NCBI GenBank assembly: GCA_050184225.1
Contig: JBFXAN010000268.1
Coordinates: forward strand, 1 to 6,132
Length of the DNA: 6,132 bases
Direction of reading: 5' to 3'
From: JBFXAN01 sp050184225
GTDB lineage: Bacteria; Chloroflexota; Dehalococcoidia; CAUJGQ01
A program made the translations under genes and the position numbers. The notes below the pieces were generated by a model. It worked only from the letters and a program-made list of their open reading frames with translations. It ran no database searches and was not told the origin of the DNA. Position 1 is the stretch's first letter, and each line of letters opens with the position of its first letter. Positions 1 to 6,077 of this stretch are shown piece by piece.

Positions 1-414
1 GCGATCGGCATCGCCGGCATCCCTGGGATTGCGCGGATCGTGCGTAGCCAGGTGCTCACCGTGCGCGAGCGGGACTTCGTGCTCGCCGCACGCACGCTAG
101 GCGCCAACGACACACGGATTATCTTTCGGCACATCTGGCCGAACTGCATGGCGCCGGTAATCGTCGCCGCCACGCTGGGCATGGGCTTCGCCGTGCTGGC
201 AGAGGCGGGACTCAGCTTCCTCGGCGTCGGCGTGCGGCCACCGACACCGACCTGGGGGTCGATGCTCCAGTTCTCGTTCGGCTATCTGTCGATCGCGGCG
301 TACCTGTCGATCGTGCCAGGTGTCGCCATCTTCCTGCTGGTGCTCTCCTTCAATCTGCTCGGCGACGCGTTGCGCGATGCACTCGACCCCAGCCTGCGCG
401 GCAGGGGCGGCTAA
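1..414 (+). CDS. ABC transporter permease, DppC/OppC family (3' part)
   Basis: This is the C-terminal 137 residues of an inner-membrane permease of the dipeptide/oligopeptide/nickel ABC transporter class. The reading frame is open from base 1 with no start visible, so roughly the first half is missing. The cytoplasmic EAA loop that docks on the ATPase is clear at residues 29-48 (AARTLGA...RIIFRHIWPN). Two hydrophobic segments follow, at about residues 51-75 (ending in the family-typical EAGLSFLGVGV) and 97-119. The end, NLLGDALRDALDPSLRG, is typical of DppC/OppC proteins. Family knowledge: it pairs with a DppB-like permease, a periplasmic binding protein and one or two ATPases. The next gene is not an ATPase, so those subunits must lie upstream or elsewhere. 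The stop codon shares a base with a possible ATG of the next gene (TAATG), suggesting co-transcription. The substrate cannot be deduced. Confidence 0.93.
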   Translation, partial: AIGIAGIPGIARIVRSQVLTVRERDFVLAARTLGANDTRIIFRHIWPNCMAPVIVAATLGMGFAVLAEAGLSFLGVGVRPPTPTWGSMLQFSFGYLSIAAYLSIVPGVAIFLLVLSFNLLGDALRDALDPSLRGRGG

Positions 415-415
415 T

Positions 416-420
416 GGAGG
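416..420 (+). promoter_or_regulatory. Ribosome binding site deciding the crotonase start
   Basis: GGAGG sits directly after the permease stop, 11 bases before the ATG at 432. It would lie inside the gene if translation began at the ATG at 414, so it favours 432 as the start. The spacing is a little long, but the same 11-base spacing is seen before the luciferase-like gene. Confidence 0.55.
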
Positions 421-431
421 ACGCTCGACGC

Positions 432-1268
432 ATGACCTATCAGCACATCAGCTATGAGCCAGGTGCGGTGGCGCGCATCATCCTCAACCGGCCGCAATAC
501 CGCAATGCCCAGAGCCAGCAGATGATTTGGGAGATGGACGATGCCTTCCGTCGCGCGGGCAGCGACCCCGTCGTGATGGTGATCGTCCTTTCCGGGGCCG
601 GCGACAGCTTCTCTGCCGGCCATGACATCGGCACCGACGAAGATCTGGAGTTTCGCCGGCAGCGCGACCTGCCGCAGGAGAAGCTGGCGGGCTACATCGA
701 GCAGCGGGAGATCTACATCGAGGCGACGCTGCGCTGGCGGAACGTGCCCAAGCCCACGATCGCGATGGTGCACGGCTATTGCATCTTTGGCGGCTGGATC
801 TTCGCCGCCAGCATGGACCTCGTTTTCGCCGCCGAAGGCGCGCTCTTTCTTCCGTCCAATCTGCAATACTTCACCGCGCCGTGGGACATCGGTCCGAAGA
901 AGTCGAAGGAGATCCTCTTCGAAGGACGCTTCATCACCGCGCCGGAGGCGCTGGAACTGGGCTTCGTCAACCGTCTCTACCCGCCCGACGATCTGGAACG
1001 CGAGACGCTGGCCTATGCGGGCCGTGTCGCCGAGCGAGGGCCGATCGGTCCGCGGATGACGAAGTTCATGGTCAACAACGTGCTGGACACGATGGGTTAC
1101 ACCAGCACGGTCGAGGCCAACTACCAGACCTACGCCTTCAGCGGGATCAATGGGCCGCTGCCGTCATCGCGGCCGGCGGAACGCGGAAAGCGACGGCTGA
1201 GCGGCGTCGCGTGGGCATTCGACCTGATCAAGCGCGGCATCCCGGCCGGCGTGCGCCGGGATGGTTGA
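432..1268 (+). CDS. Enoyl-CoA hydratase/isomerase (crotonase) family protein
   Basis: This is a 278-residue crotonase-fold protein, expected to bind an acyl-CoA and stabilise a thioester enolate in the cytoplasm. Residue numbers here count from the ATG at 432; starting at the ATG at 414 would add six residues. Visible family marks are VARIILNRPQYRNA near the N terminus, the first oxyanion-hole segment SAGHD at 61-65, KPTIAMVHGY leading to the second oxyanion glycines FGG at 119-121, the structural MDLVFAAE, and EALELGFVNRLYP at about 172-184. Aligned by eye to classical enoyl-CoA hydratases, the two catalytic glutamates are replaced: the GGGCE glutamate by Ile123, and the QPE glutamate by Asn143 (or the adjacent Ser142). 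Simple hydration by the textbook mechanism is therefore doubtful. The stretch SNLQYFTAPWDIGPKKSKE seems characteristic of a divergent subfamily. Length is slightly above the usual 260. The gene probably shares an mRNA with the permease. Family confidence is high; exact reaction unknown. Confidence 0.88.
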   Translation: MTYQHISYEPGAVARIILNRPQYRNAQSQQMIWEMDDAFRRAGSDPVVMVIVLSGAGDSFSAGHDIGTDEDLEFRRQRDLPQEKLAGYIEQREIYIEATLRWRNVPKPTIAMVHGYCIFGGWIFAASMDLVFAAEGALFLPSNLQYFTAPWDIGPKKSKEILFEGRFITAPEALELGFVNRLYPPDDLERETLAYAGRVAERGPIGPRMTKFMVNNVLDTMGYTSTVEANYQTYAFSGINGPLPSSRPAERGKRRLSGVAWAFDLIKRGIPAGVRRDG

Positions 1269-1289
1269 GCCGCGTACGCCTGACCGCTG

Positions 1290-1359
1290 CCTGGGAGCGC
1301 GGGCATCCTCACGCCTGGCTGCTCGATGCCGCTGCGGGCAGGATGCCCGCGCTCCCAGG
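1290..1359. repeat. REP-like palindrome with perfect 20-bp arms
   Basis: The arm CCTGGGAGCGCGGGCATCCT (1290-1309) is the exact reverse complement of 1340-1359. They are separated by 30 bases, in which a further short stem (1313-1317 with 1335-1339, one wobble pair) can form. It fills most of the gap between the crotonase and the EthD-like gene. A perfect 20-bp stem outside a gene, with no following T-run, looks more like a dispersed REP/MITE-type element than a simple intrinsic terminator. It could still stop transcription or protect the upstream mRNA end. Translated by chance it gives strings such as AGRMPALPG, which I associate with repeat-derived false ORFs in other genomes. Copy number cannot be judged from one window. 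Confidence 0.8.
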
Positions 1360-1381
1360 TTGATGAATAGCAACTCATCAA
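1360..1381. repeat. Small 7-bp inverted repeat beside the palindrome
   Basis: TTGATGA (1360-1366) and TCATCAA (1375-1381) are perfect inverted copies around an 8-base loop. The unit directly abuts the larger palindrome and ends five bases before the GGAGG of the EthD-like gene. It is AT-rich compared with its surroundings. It could be the outer part of the same mobile unit, a protein-binding site, or a leader hairpin near the ribosome binding site; nothing in the sequence separates these. Confidence 0.5.
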
Positions 1382-1397
1382 TCACGGAGGCGACGGA

Positions 1398-2174
1398 ATG
1401 CCGGAGTGCCATCTTGTCTATTTCTTCAAGTACCGCGAGGGATTCGACGACGCCTGGTACGAAGAACAGTGGCTGCAGCGTGAGTTGTCAGTTCCCGGTG
1501 TCGTGCAGACCCGTTCCTGGAAAACCATCTTTGCCGAGCGCCAGGCCTACATGCCGCCGAACGAGTACGACCGGATGACGGAGGTACGCTTCGCCAATCA
1601 GCGCGACGCTGAAGCCGCGCTCTGTAACCGAACGTCGCTCTGGCGGGTAGAGAACCGGGAGGGACTCGATCGATTCGAGGGCATCGTCGTCGGACCGAAG
1701 CCGGAGTACAACCTGCTGGCGGACGTGCCACCGCAGCAATATCCGTTCATGACGATGCCGCTCGCCTGGCGGACCGGCCAACCGCCCGACGTGCCGCCGC
1801 CGAACACGACCAACCTCGTCCGGTACATGTATTTCTTCAAGTATCGGGACGATGTCGACATCCGGCTGGGCGAGGAGTGGTATCTGGGCCACCACACGCG
1901 CGAGGGAAAGCAGTTGCCGGGGATCCAGACGTACATCACCTGGCGCCACCGGCCGCTGACCGGCCTCCGTGACGCGATCCCGGAGATCGCTAACTTCTCC
2001 CGCTACACCGAGATCGGCTACGAGAGCATCGAGTACCAGCAGCGGGCCGTCAACTTCGAAGGTCCGCACTTCGTCCCCTCGATTCACTATCGCAGCGGGG
2101 TTGCCTGGGATACAGACGCATACCGCAACTTCTACATCCCGGAGGATCCCGACATCCTGCTGCGGAGCGAGTAA
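1398..2174 (+). CDS. Two-domain EthD-like (dimeric alpha/beta barrel) protein
   Basis: This 258-residue soluble protein has no signal peptide or membrane segment. It appears to contain two copies of a ferredoxin-like, EthD-type unit: residues about 4-95 and about 140-232. Both begin with nearly the same strand, LVYFFKYREGFD at 6-17 and YMYFFKYRDDVD at 143-154. Each is followed by a helix with a tryptophan (EEQWLQ, EEWYLG) and then by a PG turn (VPGVVQTRSW at 32-41, LPGIQTYITW at 173-182). A proline-rich linker (about 111-137, including PPDVPPP) joins them. Family knowledge: single EthD-like domains dimerise through their sheets and are often found beside oxygenases and degradation genes, sometimes as small enzymes, often with no assigned reaction. 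A tandem copy could form an internal pseudo-dimer (inference). GGAGG at 1386-1390, seven bases upstream, supports the start. The specific function is unknown. Confidence 0.8.
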   Translation: MPECHLVYFFKYREGFDDAWYEEQWLQRELSVPGVVQTRSWKTIFAERQAYMPPNEYDRMTEVRFANQRDAEAALCNRTSLWRVENREGLDRFEGIVVGPKPEYNLLADVPPQQYPFMTMPLAWRTGQPPDVPPPNTTNLVRYMYFFKYRDDVDIRLGEEWYLGHHTREGKQLPGIQTYITWRHRPLTGLRDAIPEIANFSRYTEIGYESIEYQQRAVNFEGPHFVPSIHYRSGVAWDTDAYRNFYIPEDPDILLRSE

Positions 2175-2216
2175 CCTCTGCGCCACTGGCGAAACCAACG
2201 AGGTACCGGAGGAAGT

Positions 2217-4679
2217 ATGGCCCGCGCGCTCTCACACCTACGCGTCGTCGAACTCTGCGACGACCTGCCCGGCTCGGCATGTGCCCGTCAGTTCGCCGCG
2301 TGGGGCGCGGACGTCACCGTGGCAGAGCCGCCCGGTGGCTCGCCGTTGCGCCGGCTTCCTCCGCTCGTGCCGGACCGCGATGGTCAGCCGGACTCGCTCG
2401 TTTGGGAGTACCTGAGCGCCAACAAGGGGTTCGAGACGTGCGACCTCGAATCGGAGCCGGGGCGGGACCGGCTTCGCTCCCTTCTCCGGCAGGCCGATGT
2501 CTTTATCACCGACCGTCCGGCGATATGGCTGGAGGCGAATGAACTGGACTATGCTTCGCTGCCTGAAGCTGCCCCCGGTCTCGTGATCGTGGCCGTCTCT
2601 CCGTTCGGCGCGGAGGGGCCGTATGCCGGGTACGCTGGGTCCGACCTGGTGGTACAGGCGCTCTCGGGCATCCTCTCGCTCAGCGGAGAGCCGAACCGCA
2701 CGCCGCTAAAGATGGCGGCGAACATCCTTCCATACGCCTGCGGCATGAGCGCGTTCATCGGCGCGCTGGCCGCGGTGCATGAACGCGCATCGTCCGGCCG
2801 GGGCCAGGTTGTGGAGGTCGCCGCAGTCGAGGCCGCGGCATCGCTGGTGCTCTTCTTGCGCGCGCAGTACTTCGGCCAGCCGTTTCCGCGCCGAAGCGGT
2901 GTGGGGACGATGCTCCTGCGCTGTGCCGATGGGCACGTCCTCTGCAACCCGCGCGCCGCCGGCGCCTGGGAGGACCTGCTTGTCGCGCTGCAGGTGCAAC
3001 CGGAGTGCGTGCCGGAGCCGTTGCGCACGCCCGAAGGACGGCAGGATGCCGCCGCGCTCCTGGGTTTCATCGAGGAGCATTCACGCTCACGACCGGCGGC
3101 GGAACTGTTCCGTTCGCTCGGTCGATTGATGGTGGCCGGCATCCTGAAGTCGTCCGACCAGCTACTTGGGGACGAGCACCTTCTCGCGCGGAACTACCTT
3201 CATACGGTCGATCACCCACGGCTGGGCCGGCTTGTCTATCCCGGTCCGGCGGGACGGATGAGTGAGACGCCGATGGCGCAACCTGCATTCGAGGAAGGTT
3301 CAGCGCTGGGAGTTCGGAAGGTGGGGACCACCGTAAGGGACCATTGGAACTCAACCCCACCTCTCGAACTCCCAGCGCTGAACACCGATCCGCTGCTCGC
3401 AGGCGTCCGGGTGCTTGACCTTACGACGGCCTGGATCGGGCCGTACGCCGGCATGCAACTGGCCGACCTCGGCGCGGACGTGATCAAGATCGAAGGTCCC
3501 CAACGGCCGGATGTTTGGCGCTTCTTCTACGCCACGGGCGCGCCGGGGCTTGGTCCGCCGTCGGTGGCACGGCCGGGCGCGCATCAGGGCAACACGAGTC
3601 ACTATTACAACTCCGTCAACCGCAATAAGCGTGGCCTCGCACTGGACCTTGCCAGTCCGAGAGGCAGGGAACTGTTCCTCCAACTGGTCCGCACCGCCGA
3701 TATTGTGCTGGAGAACTTTACGCCGCGGGTGCTCGACAACTTCGGGTTGAGCGATGAGGTTCTGCGAGAGGTCAATCCTCGCCTGATCGTGGTATCGTTC
3801 TCCGGCTACGGCCGCACGGGACCATACCGGGACATCAAGGCGACCGGCGCGACGATCGAGACGATCGGCGGCTGGGTGTCGCTGTTCGGCTATCCAGACG
3901 AGAAGCCGATGCTGATGGGCGAGATGGAGGCCGACCCCACCTCAGGCCTGCATGCCGCCGCCCTTGCCCTGGTCGCCCTGGCCTACCGCGACCGGACGGG
4001 CAAGGGGCAACGGATCGATGGTTCGATGTTCGAGGCGGCTGTTGGTTACATCGGCGAGGAGATCCTGCTCGGCAGTCTCGGCCTGACGGAGCCGCACCCG
4101 CGCGGCAACCGTGACCGGGCGATCGCGCCGCAGGGCGCGTTCCCGTGCGCGGGTGACGATGCTTGGATTGCGATCACGATCCGGCATGACGATGACTGGC
4201 GCGCGCTGCTTGGCGTGGCGACGGACGCACCGTGGCTGCGCGATCCTCGTTTCGAGACCGCAGCCGGCCGGCTAGCCTGCGTCGACGATGTCGAGGCCGG
4301 ACTCGGCCAATGGACCCGCATCCACGACGCCCGGCAACTGATGGCCGCGTTGCAGCAGGCCGACGTTCCGGCGGGCGCCGTCCTCAAGACCGATGAGGTA
4401 CCACGCGATCCGCACTTCCTCGCGCGGGGCTGGTTTCGACCGCTGACCCATCCGGATACGGGCACACAGCTACACAACGGCCATCCCTGGCGCTTCTCCC
4501 GCTCACCGCTCGTCTGGCGTTCGCCGTCGCCGCGCCTTGGCGAGCACAGCGCCGAGATCCTGGCGGGCGAGTTGCACCTGGAGGCTGATGAGATCGCGTC
4601 GCTCTTCGATCAGGGAGTCACGCGCTGCGTCGATGACTGGTCAGAGGAGGATGCACCGCCGCCATTGAATGCCCCATAG
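2217..4679 (+). CDS. Tandem family III (CaiB/BaiF) CoA-transferase
   Basis: This 820-residue cytoplasmic enzyme is about twice the usual length of the family, being two CaiB/BaiF domains fused head to tail. Family III enzymes move CoA between carboxylic acids through an aspartyl-CoA thioester. The N domain (about 5-355) shows LRVVELCDDLPG, the GADVTVAEPPGG strand, ANKGFETCDLES and SPFGAEGPYAGY. The C domain (about 393-805) shows VRVLDLTTAWIGPYAG, LADLGADVIKIEGP, NRNKRGLALDL, SFSGYGRTGPY and the closing LGEHSAEIL. In the C domain the catalytic Asp is D573 in DPTSG. The equivalent N-domain site reads PYACG, with Pro172 replacing Asp, so only the C half should form the thioester (inference). Residues 362-389, at the junction, are encoded by a long palindrome. 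The start is supported by GGAGG at 2208-2212, four bases upstream. The architecture recalls DddD-type two-domain transferases, but nothing shows the same substrate. Confidence 0.9.
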   Translation: MARALSHLRVVELCDDLPGSACARQFAAWGADVTVAEPPGGSPLRRLPPLVPDRDGQPDSLVWEYLSANKGFETCDLESEPGRDRLRSLLRQADVFITDRPAIWLEANELDYASLPEAAPGLVIVAVSPFGAEGPYAGYAGSDLVVQALSGILSLSGEPNRTPLKMAANILPYACGMSAFIGALAAVHERASSGRGQVVEVAAVEAAASLVLFLRAQYFGQPFPRRSGVGTMLLRCADGHVLCNPRAAGAWEDLLVALQVQPECVPEPLRTPEGRQDAAALLGFIEEHSRSRPAAELFRSLGRLMVAGILKSSDQLLGDEHLLARNYLHTVDHPRLGRLVYPGPAGRMSETPMAQPAFEEGSALGVRKVGTTVRDHWNSTPPLELPALNTDPLLAGVRVLDLTTAWIGPYAGMQLADLGADVIKIEGPQRPDVWRFFYATGAPGLGPPSVARPGAHQGNTSHYYNSVNRNKRGLALDLASPRGRELFLQLVRTADIVLENFTPRVLDNFGLSDEVLREVNPRLIVVSFSGYGRTGPYRDIKATGATIETIGGWVSLFGYPDEKPMLMGEMEADPTSGLHAAALALVALAYRDRTGKGQRIDGSMFEAAVGYIGEEILLGSLGLTEPHPRGNRDRAIAPQGAFPCAGDDAWIAITIRHDDDWRALLGVATDAPWLRDPRFETAAGRLACVDDVEAGLGQWTRIHDARQLMAALQQADVPAGAVLKTDEVPRDPHFLARGWFRPLTHPDTGTQLHNGHPWRFSRSPLVWRSPSPRLGEHSAEILAGELHLEADEIASLFDQGVTRCVDDWSEEDAPPPLNAP
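3298..3383. repeat. Long palindrome inside the CoA-transferase linker
   Basis: GTTCAGCGCTGGGAGTTCG (3298-3316) is the exact reverse complement of 3365-3383. After one wobble pair and one mismatch, the stem continues for eight more pairs (3319-3326 with 3355-3362), leaving a 28-base loop. The stem therefore spans about 29 positions with a single mismatch. It is read through in frame and encodes residues 362-389, from SALGVR to ELPALN, exactly between the two CaiB domains. Codons inside it (GTA, AGG, TCA, CCA, CCT, GGA) look less GC-ending than those of the surrounding gene. It resembles a palindromic element tolerated as a protein linker, but insertion is inferred, not shown. The mRNA could fold into a strong hairpin here. 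Confidence 0.78.
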
Positions 4680-4712
4680 CGATGCAGATAGAGGACAGCA
4701 TGCAACACCCAC

Positions 4713-4717
4713 GGAGG
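4713..4717 (+). promoter_or_regulatory. Ribosome binding site deciding the oxidoreductase start
   Basis: GGAGG lies 11 bases before the ATG at 4729, where the family-typical MKFGLFFE sequence begins. An in-frame ATG at 4669 would place this site inside the gene. It would also add 20 residues without resemblance to the family and overlap the CoA-transferase end, so 4729 is preferred. Confidence 0.6.
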
Positions 4718-4728
4718 AACTCTGCGAG

Positions 4729-6027
4729 ATGAAGTTTGGCCTGTTTTTCGAGCTCCAGCTTCCAAAACCTTACGACAAGGACACCTGGAATCCGGAGGAC
4801 GAGCACCGCATCTACAAGGAAACGCTGGAGCAGATAGAGCTGGCGGACAAGCTCGGCTTCGATTACGTCTTCGAGGTCGAGCACCATCATCTCGAAGAGT
4901 ATGCTCACTCCTCCGCGCCGGAGATCGTGCTGGCCGGAGCCAGCCAGCGCACGAAGAACATCCGCCTCGGCCACGGCATCACTCTGACGCCACCGCCGTA
5001 CAACCCGCCCGGCCGCATCGCCGAGCGGATCTCGGCGCTGGATCTGATCTCGGACGGCCGGGTCGAGTTCGGCACCGGCGAGTCCTCGACGGAGATGGAA
5101 CTGGGCGCCTATCACGTCCCCTGGGACGAGAAGAAGGCGATGTGGGAGGAGGGTGTCCGTGTCGTCACGCGGATGATGACCGAGGAGCCCTTCACCGGCG
5201 TTGATGGCGACTACATCAAGTTCCCGCCGCGCAACGTCATCCCCAAACCGCTGCAGAAGCCGCACCCGCCGCTCTGGGTTGCGGGCGGACGGCGGGAAAC
5301 CGTGCTCACCGCCGCCCGACTGGGCATGGGCTCGCTCGGCTTCTCCTTCGAGACACCGGAGGAGGCCGAGGAACGGGTCCATACCTACTGGCAGCTCATG
5401 CGCGAGCAGTGCCGGCCGATCGGCAAGGCGGTGAACCCGGCGCTCTGCATCCTCAGCCAGTTTGCCTGTGCCGAGACTGAGGAGGAGGCGATTCGGCGGG
5501 CCGGGGATGGCGGTCCCTTCTTCGCCTTCTCCGCCGGGCATCACTACAACCCCACCGGCGGCAGGGAACACCAGCCGGGCACGACCCACCTCTACCGGAA
5601 GTTCCGCGACACGCCGGAGGAGGAACGACTGGCGATGCTCCAGGCCGCGCAGGCGCGACGGGCCGTCTCCCTCAACGGCGGCCGGGACCAGCTTCAACAA
5701 CTGGCGGCGACCGAGGTGGCCGTCGCAGAGCAGGAGCCGGAAAACGAGACGGCACGGGGACTGTGGCGGGCTGCCCGCACACGCGCATCGATCGGCACAC
5801 CGGATCAGCTCCGCGACTATCTAATGAAGTATGAGGAAGCACACCAGGACGTGATGCTCCTGATCGCCCAATCCGGAACACGCAAGCACGAGGACATCAT
5901 GGCCTCGATCGAACTGTTCGGCACAAAGGTCTTGCCGGATTTCAAGGAACGTCACGAGACACAACACAAGGAATGGCGTGAGCAGCAACTGCAGGACTTC
6001 AAGTATCCGGTGAATTCTTCGATCTAG
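4729..6027 (+). CDS. Luciferase-like flavin/F420-dependent oxidoreductase
   Basis: This 432-residue TIM-barrel enzyme belongs to the bacterial luciferase-like monooxygenase superfamily, whose members use reduced FMN or coenzyme F420 to oxidise organic substrates. Evidence is the first strand MKFGLFFE, ADKLGFDYVFEVEHH at 39-53, the strand NIRLGHGITLTP at 77-88, YNPPGRIAERISALDLISDGR at 91-111 followed by EFGTGES, PHPPLWVAGG at 178-187, and IGTPDQLRDYL at 355-365. It is longer than the usual 330-370 residues. The extra length lies in a region at about 260-350 (HHYNPTGGREHQPG onward) and in a charged tail after about residue 404. Which cofactor it uses cannot be decided by eye. It follows the CoA-transferase by 49 bases and is probably in the same operon. 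It may supply the oxidation step of the pathway (inference). Confidence 0.88.
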   Translation: MKFGLFFELQLPKPYDKDTWNPEDEHRIYKETLEQIELADKLGFDYVFEVEHHHLEEYAHSSAPEIVLAGASQRTKNIRLGHGITLTPPPYNPPGRIAERISALDLISDGRVEFGTGESSTEMELGAYHVPWDEKKAMWEEGVRVVTRMMTEEPFTGVDGDYIKFPPRNVIPKPLQKPHPPLWVAGGRRETVLTAARLGMGSLGFSFETPEEAEERVHTYWQLMREQCRPIGKAVNPALCILSQFACAETEEEAIRRAGDGGPFFAFSAGHHYNPTGGREHQPGTTHLYRKFRDTPEEERLAMLQAAQARRAVSLNGGRDQLQQLAATEVAVAEQEPENETARGLWRAARTRASIGTPDQLRDYLMKYEEAHQDVMLLIAQSGTRKHEDIMASIELFGTKVLPDFKERHETQHKEWREQQLQDFKYPVNSSI

Positions 6028-6033
6028 AATGGG

Positions 6034-6059
6034 GACCCCTCCCCCGACCCCTCCCCCCG
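6034..6059 (+). repeat. C-rich tandem repeat
   Basis: GACCCCTCCCCCG (6034-6046) is followed, sharing one G, by a second copy with one extra C (6046-6059). It lies directly after the last gene in otherwise non-coding DNA. The strong strand bias in C is unlike the coding sequence. It looks like part of an intergenic repeat unit; its wider distribution is unknown. Confidence 0.6.
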
Positions 6060-6077
6060 CTGACGCGCGGAGAGGGG
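6048..6077 (+). terminator. Imperfect hairpin after the last gene, possible terminator
   Basis: CCCCTC (6048-6053) pairs with GAGGGG (6072-6077). After a small internal loop, CCGC (6057-6060) pairs with GCGG (6067-6070) around a six-base loop. It begins 20 bases after the stop of the oxidoreductase gene, a plausible place to end the operon. No T-run follows, so intrinsic termination is uncertain. It may simply be part of the repeat it overlaps. The rest, to 6132, shows no gene on either strand that I can support. Confidence 0.3.

Noticed and set aside
1290..1359. Reading the palindrome as a CRISPR repeat or as the same family as the 3298-3383 palindrome
   Set aside because: There is no array of spaced direct repeats. 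The two palindromes share only the short CTGGGAG string in their arms, which is too little to call them one family.
1130..1412. Short open frames on both strands across the 1290-1359 palindrome
   Set aside because: Their translations come from the repeat and the neighbouring gene end, giving repeat-derived strings such as AGRMPALPG. They have no ribosome binding site and no family resemblance.
1488..2198. Minus-strand open frame of 236 codons opposite the EthD-like gene
   Set aside because: It is antisense to a gene with clear internal duplication, and I see no recognisable domain in it.
2549..3142. Minus-strand open frame of 197 codons inside the CoA-transferase
   Set aside because: It is antisense to well-conserved CaiB/BaiF motifs and Ser/Arg/Pro-rich, so it is a shadow.
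2217..4679. Naming the two-domain CoA-transferase as DddD (DMSP acyl-CoA transferase/lyase)
   Set aside because: Only the two-domain architecture is shared. No accompanying DMSP genes are seen, and the substrate cannot be judged from sequence by eye.
4669..4728. Earlier in-frame ATG for the luciferase-like gene
   Set aside because: The extra 20 residues do not resemble the family, overlap the CoA-transferase end, and would put the GGAGG at 4713 inside the gene.
4618..5700. Long open frame of 360 codons on the minus strand
   Set aside because: It lies wholly antisense to the oxidoreductase and the CoA-transferase end. Its protein has a low-complexity Arg/Leu/Val/Ala composition with no family motif, as expected of an antisense shadow in GC-rich DNA.
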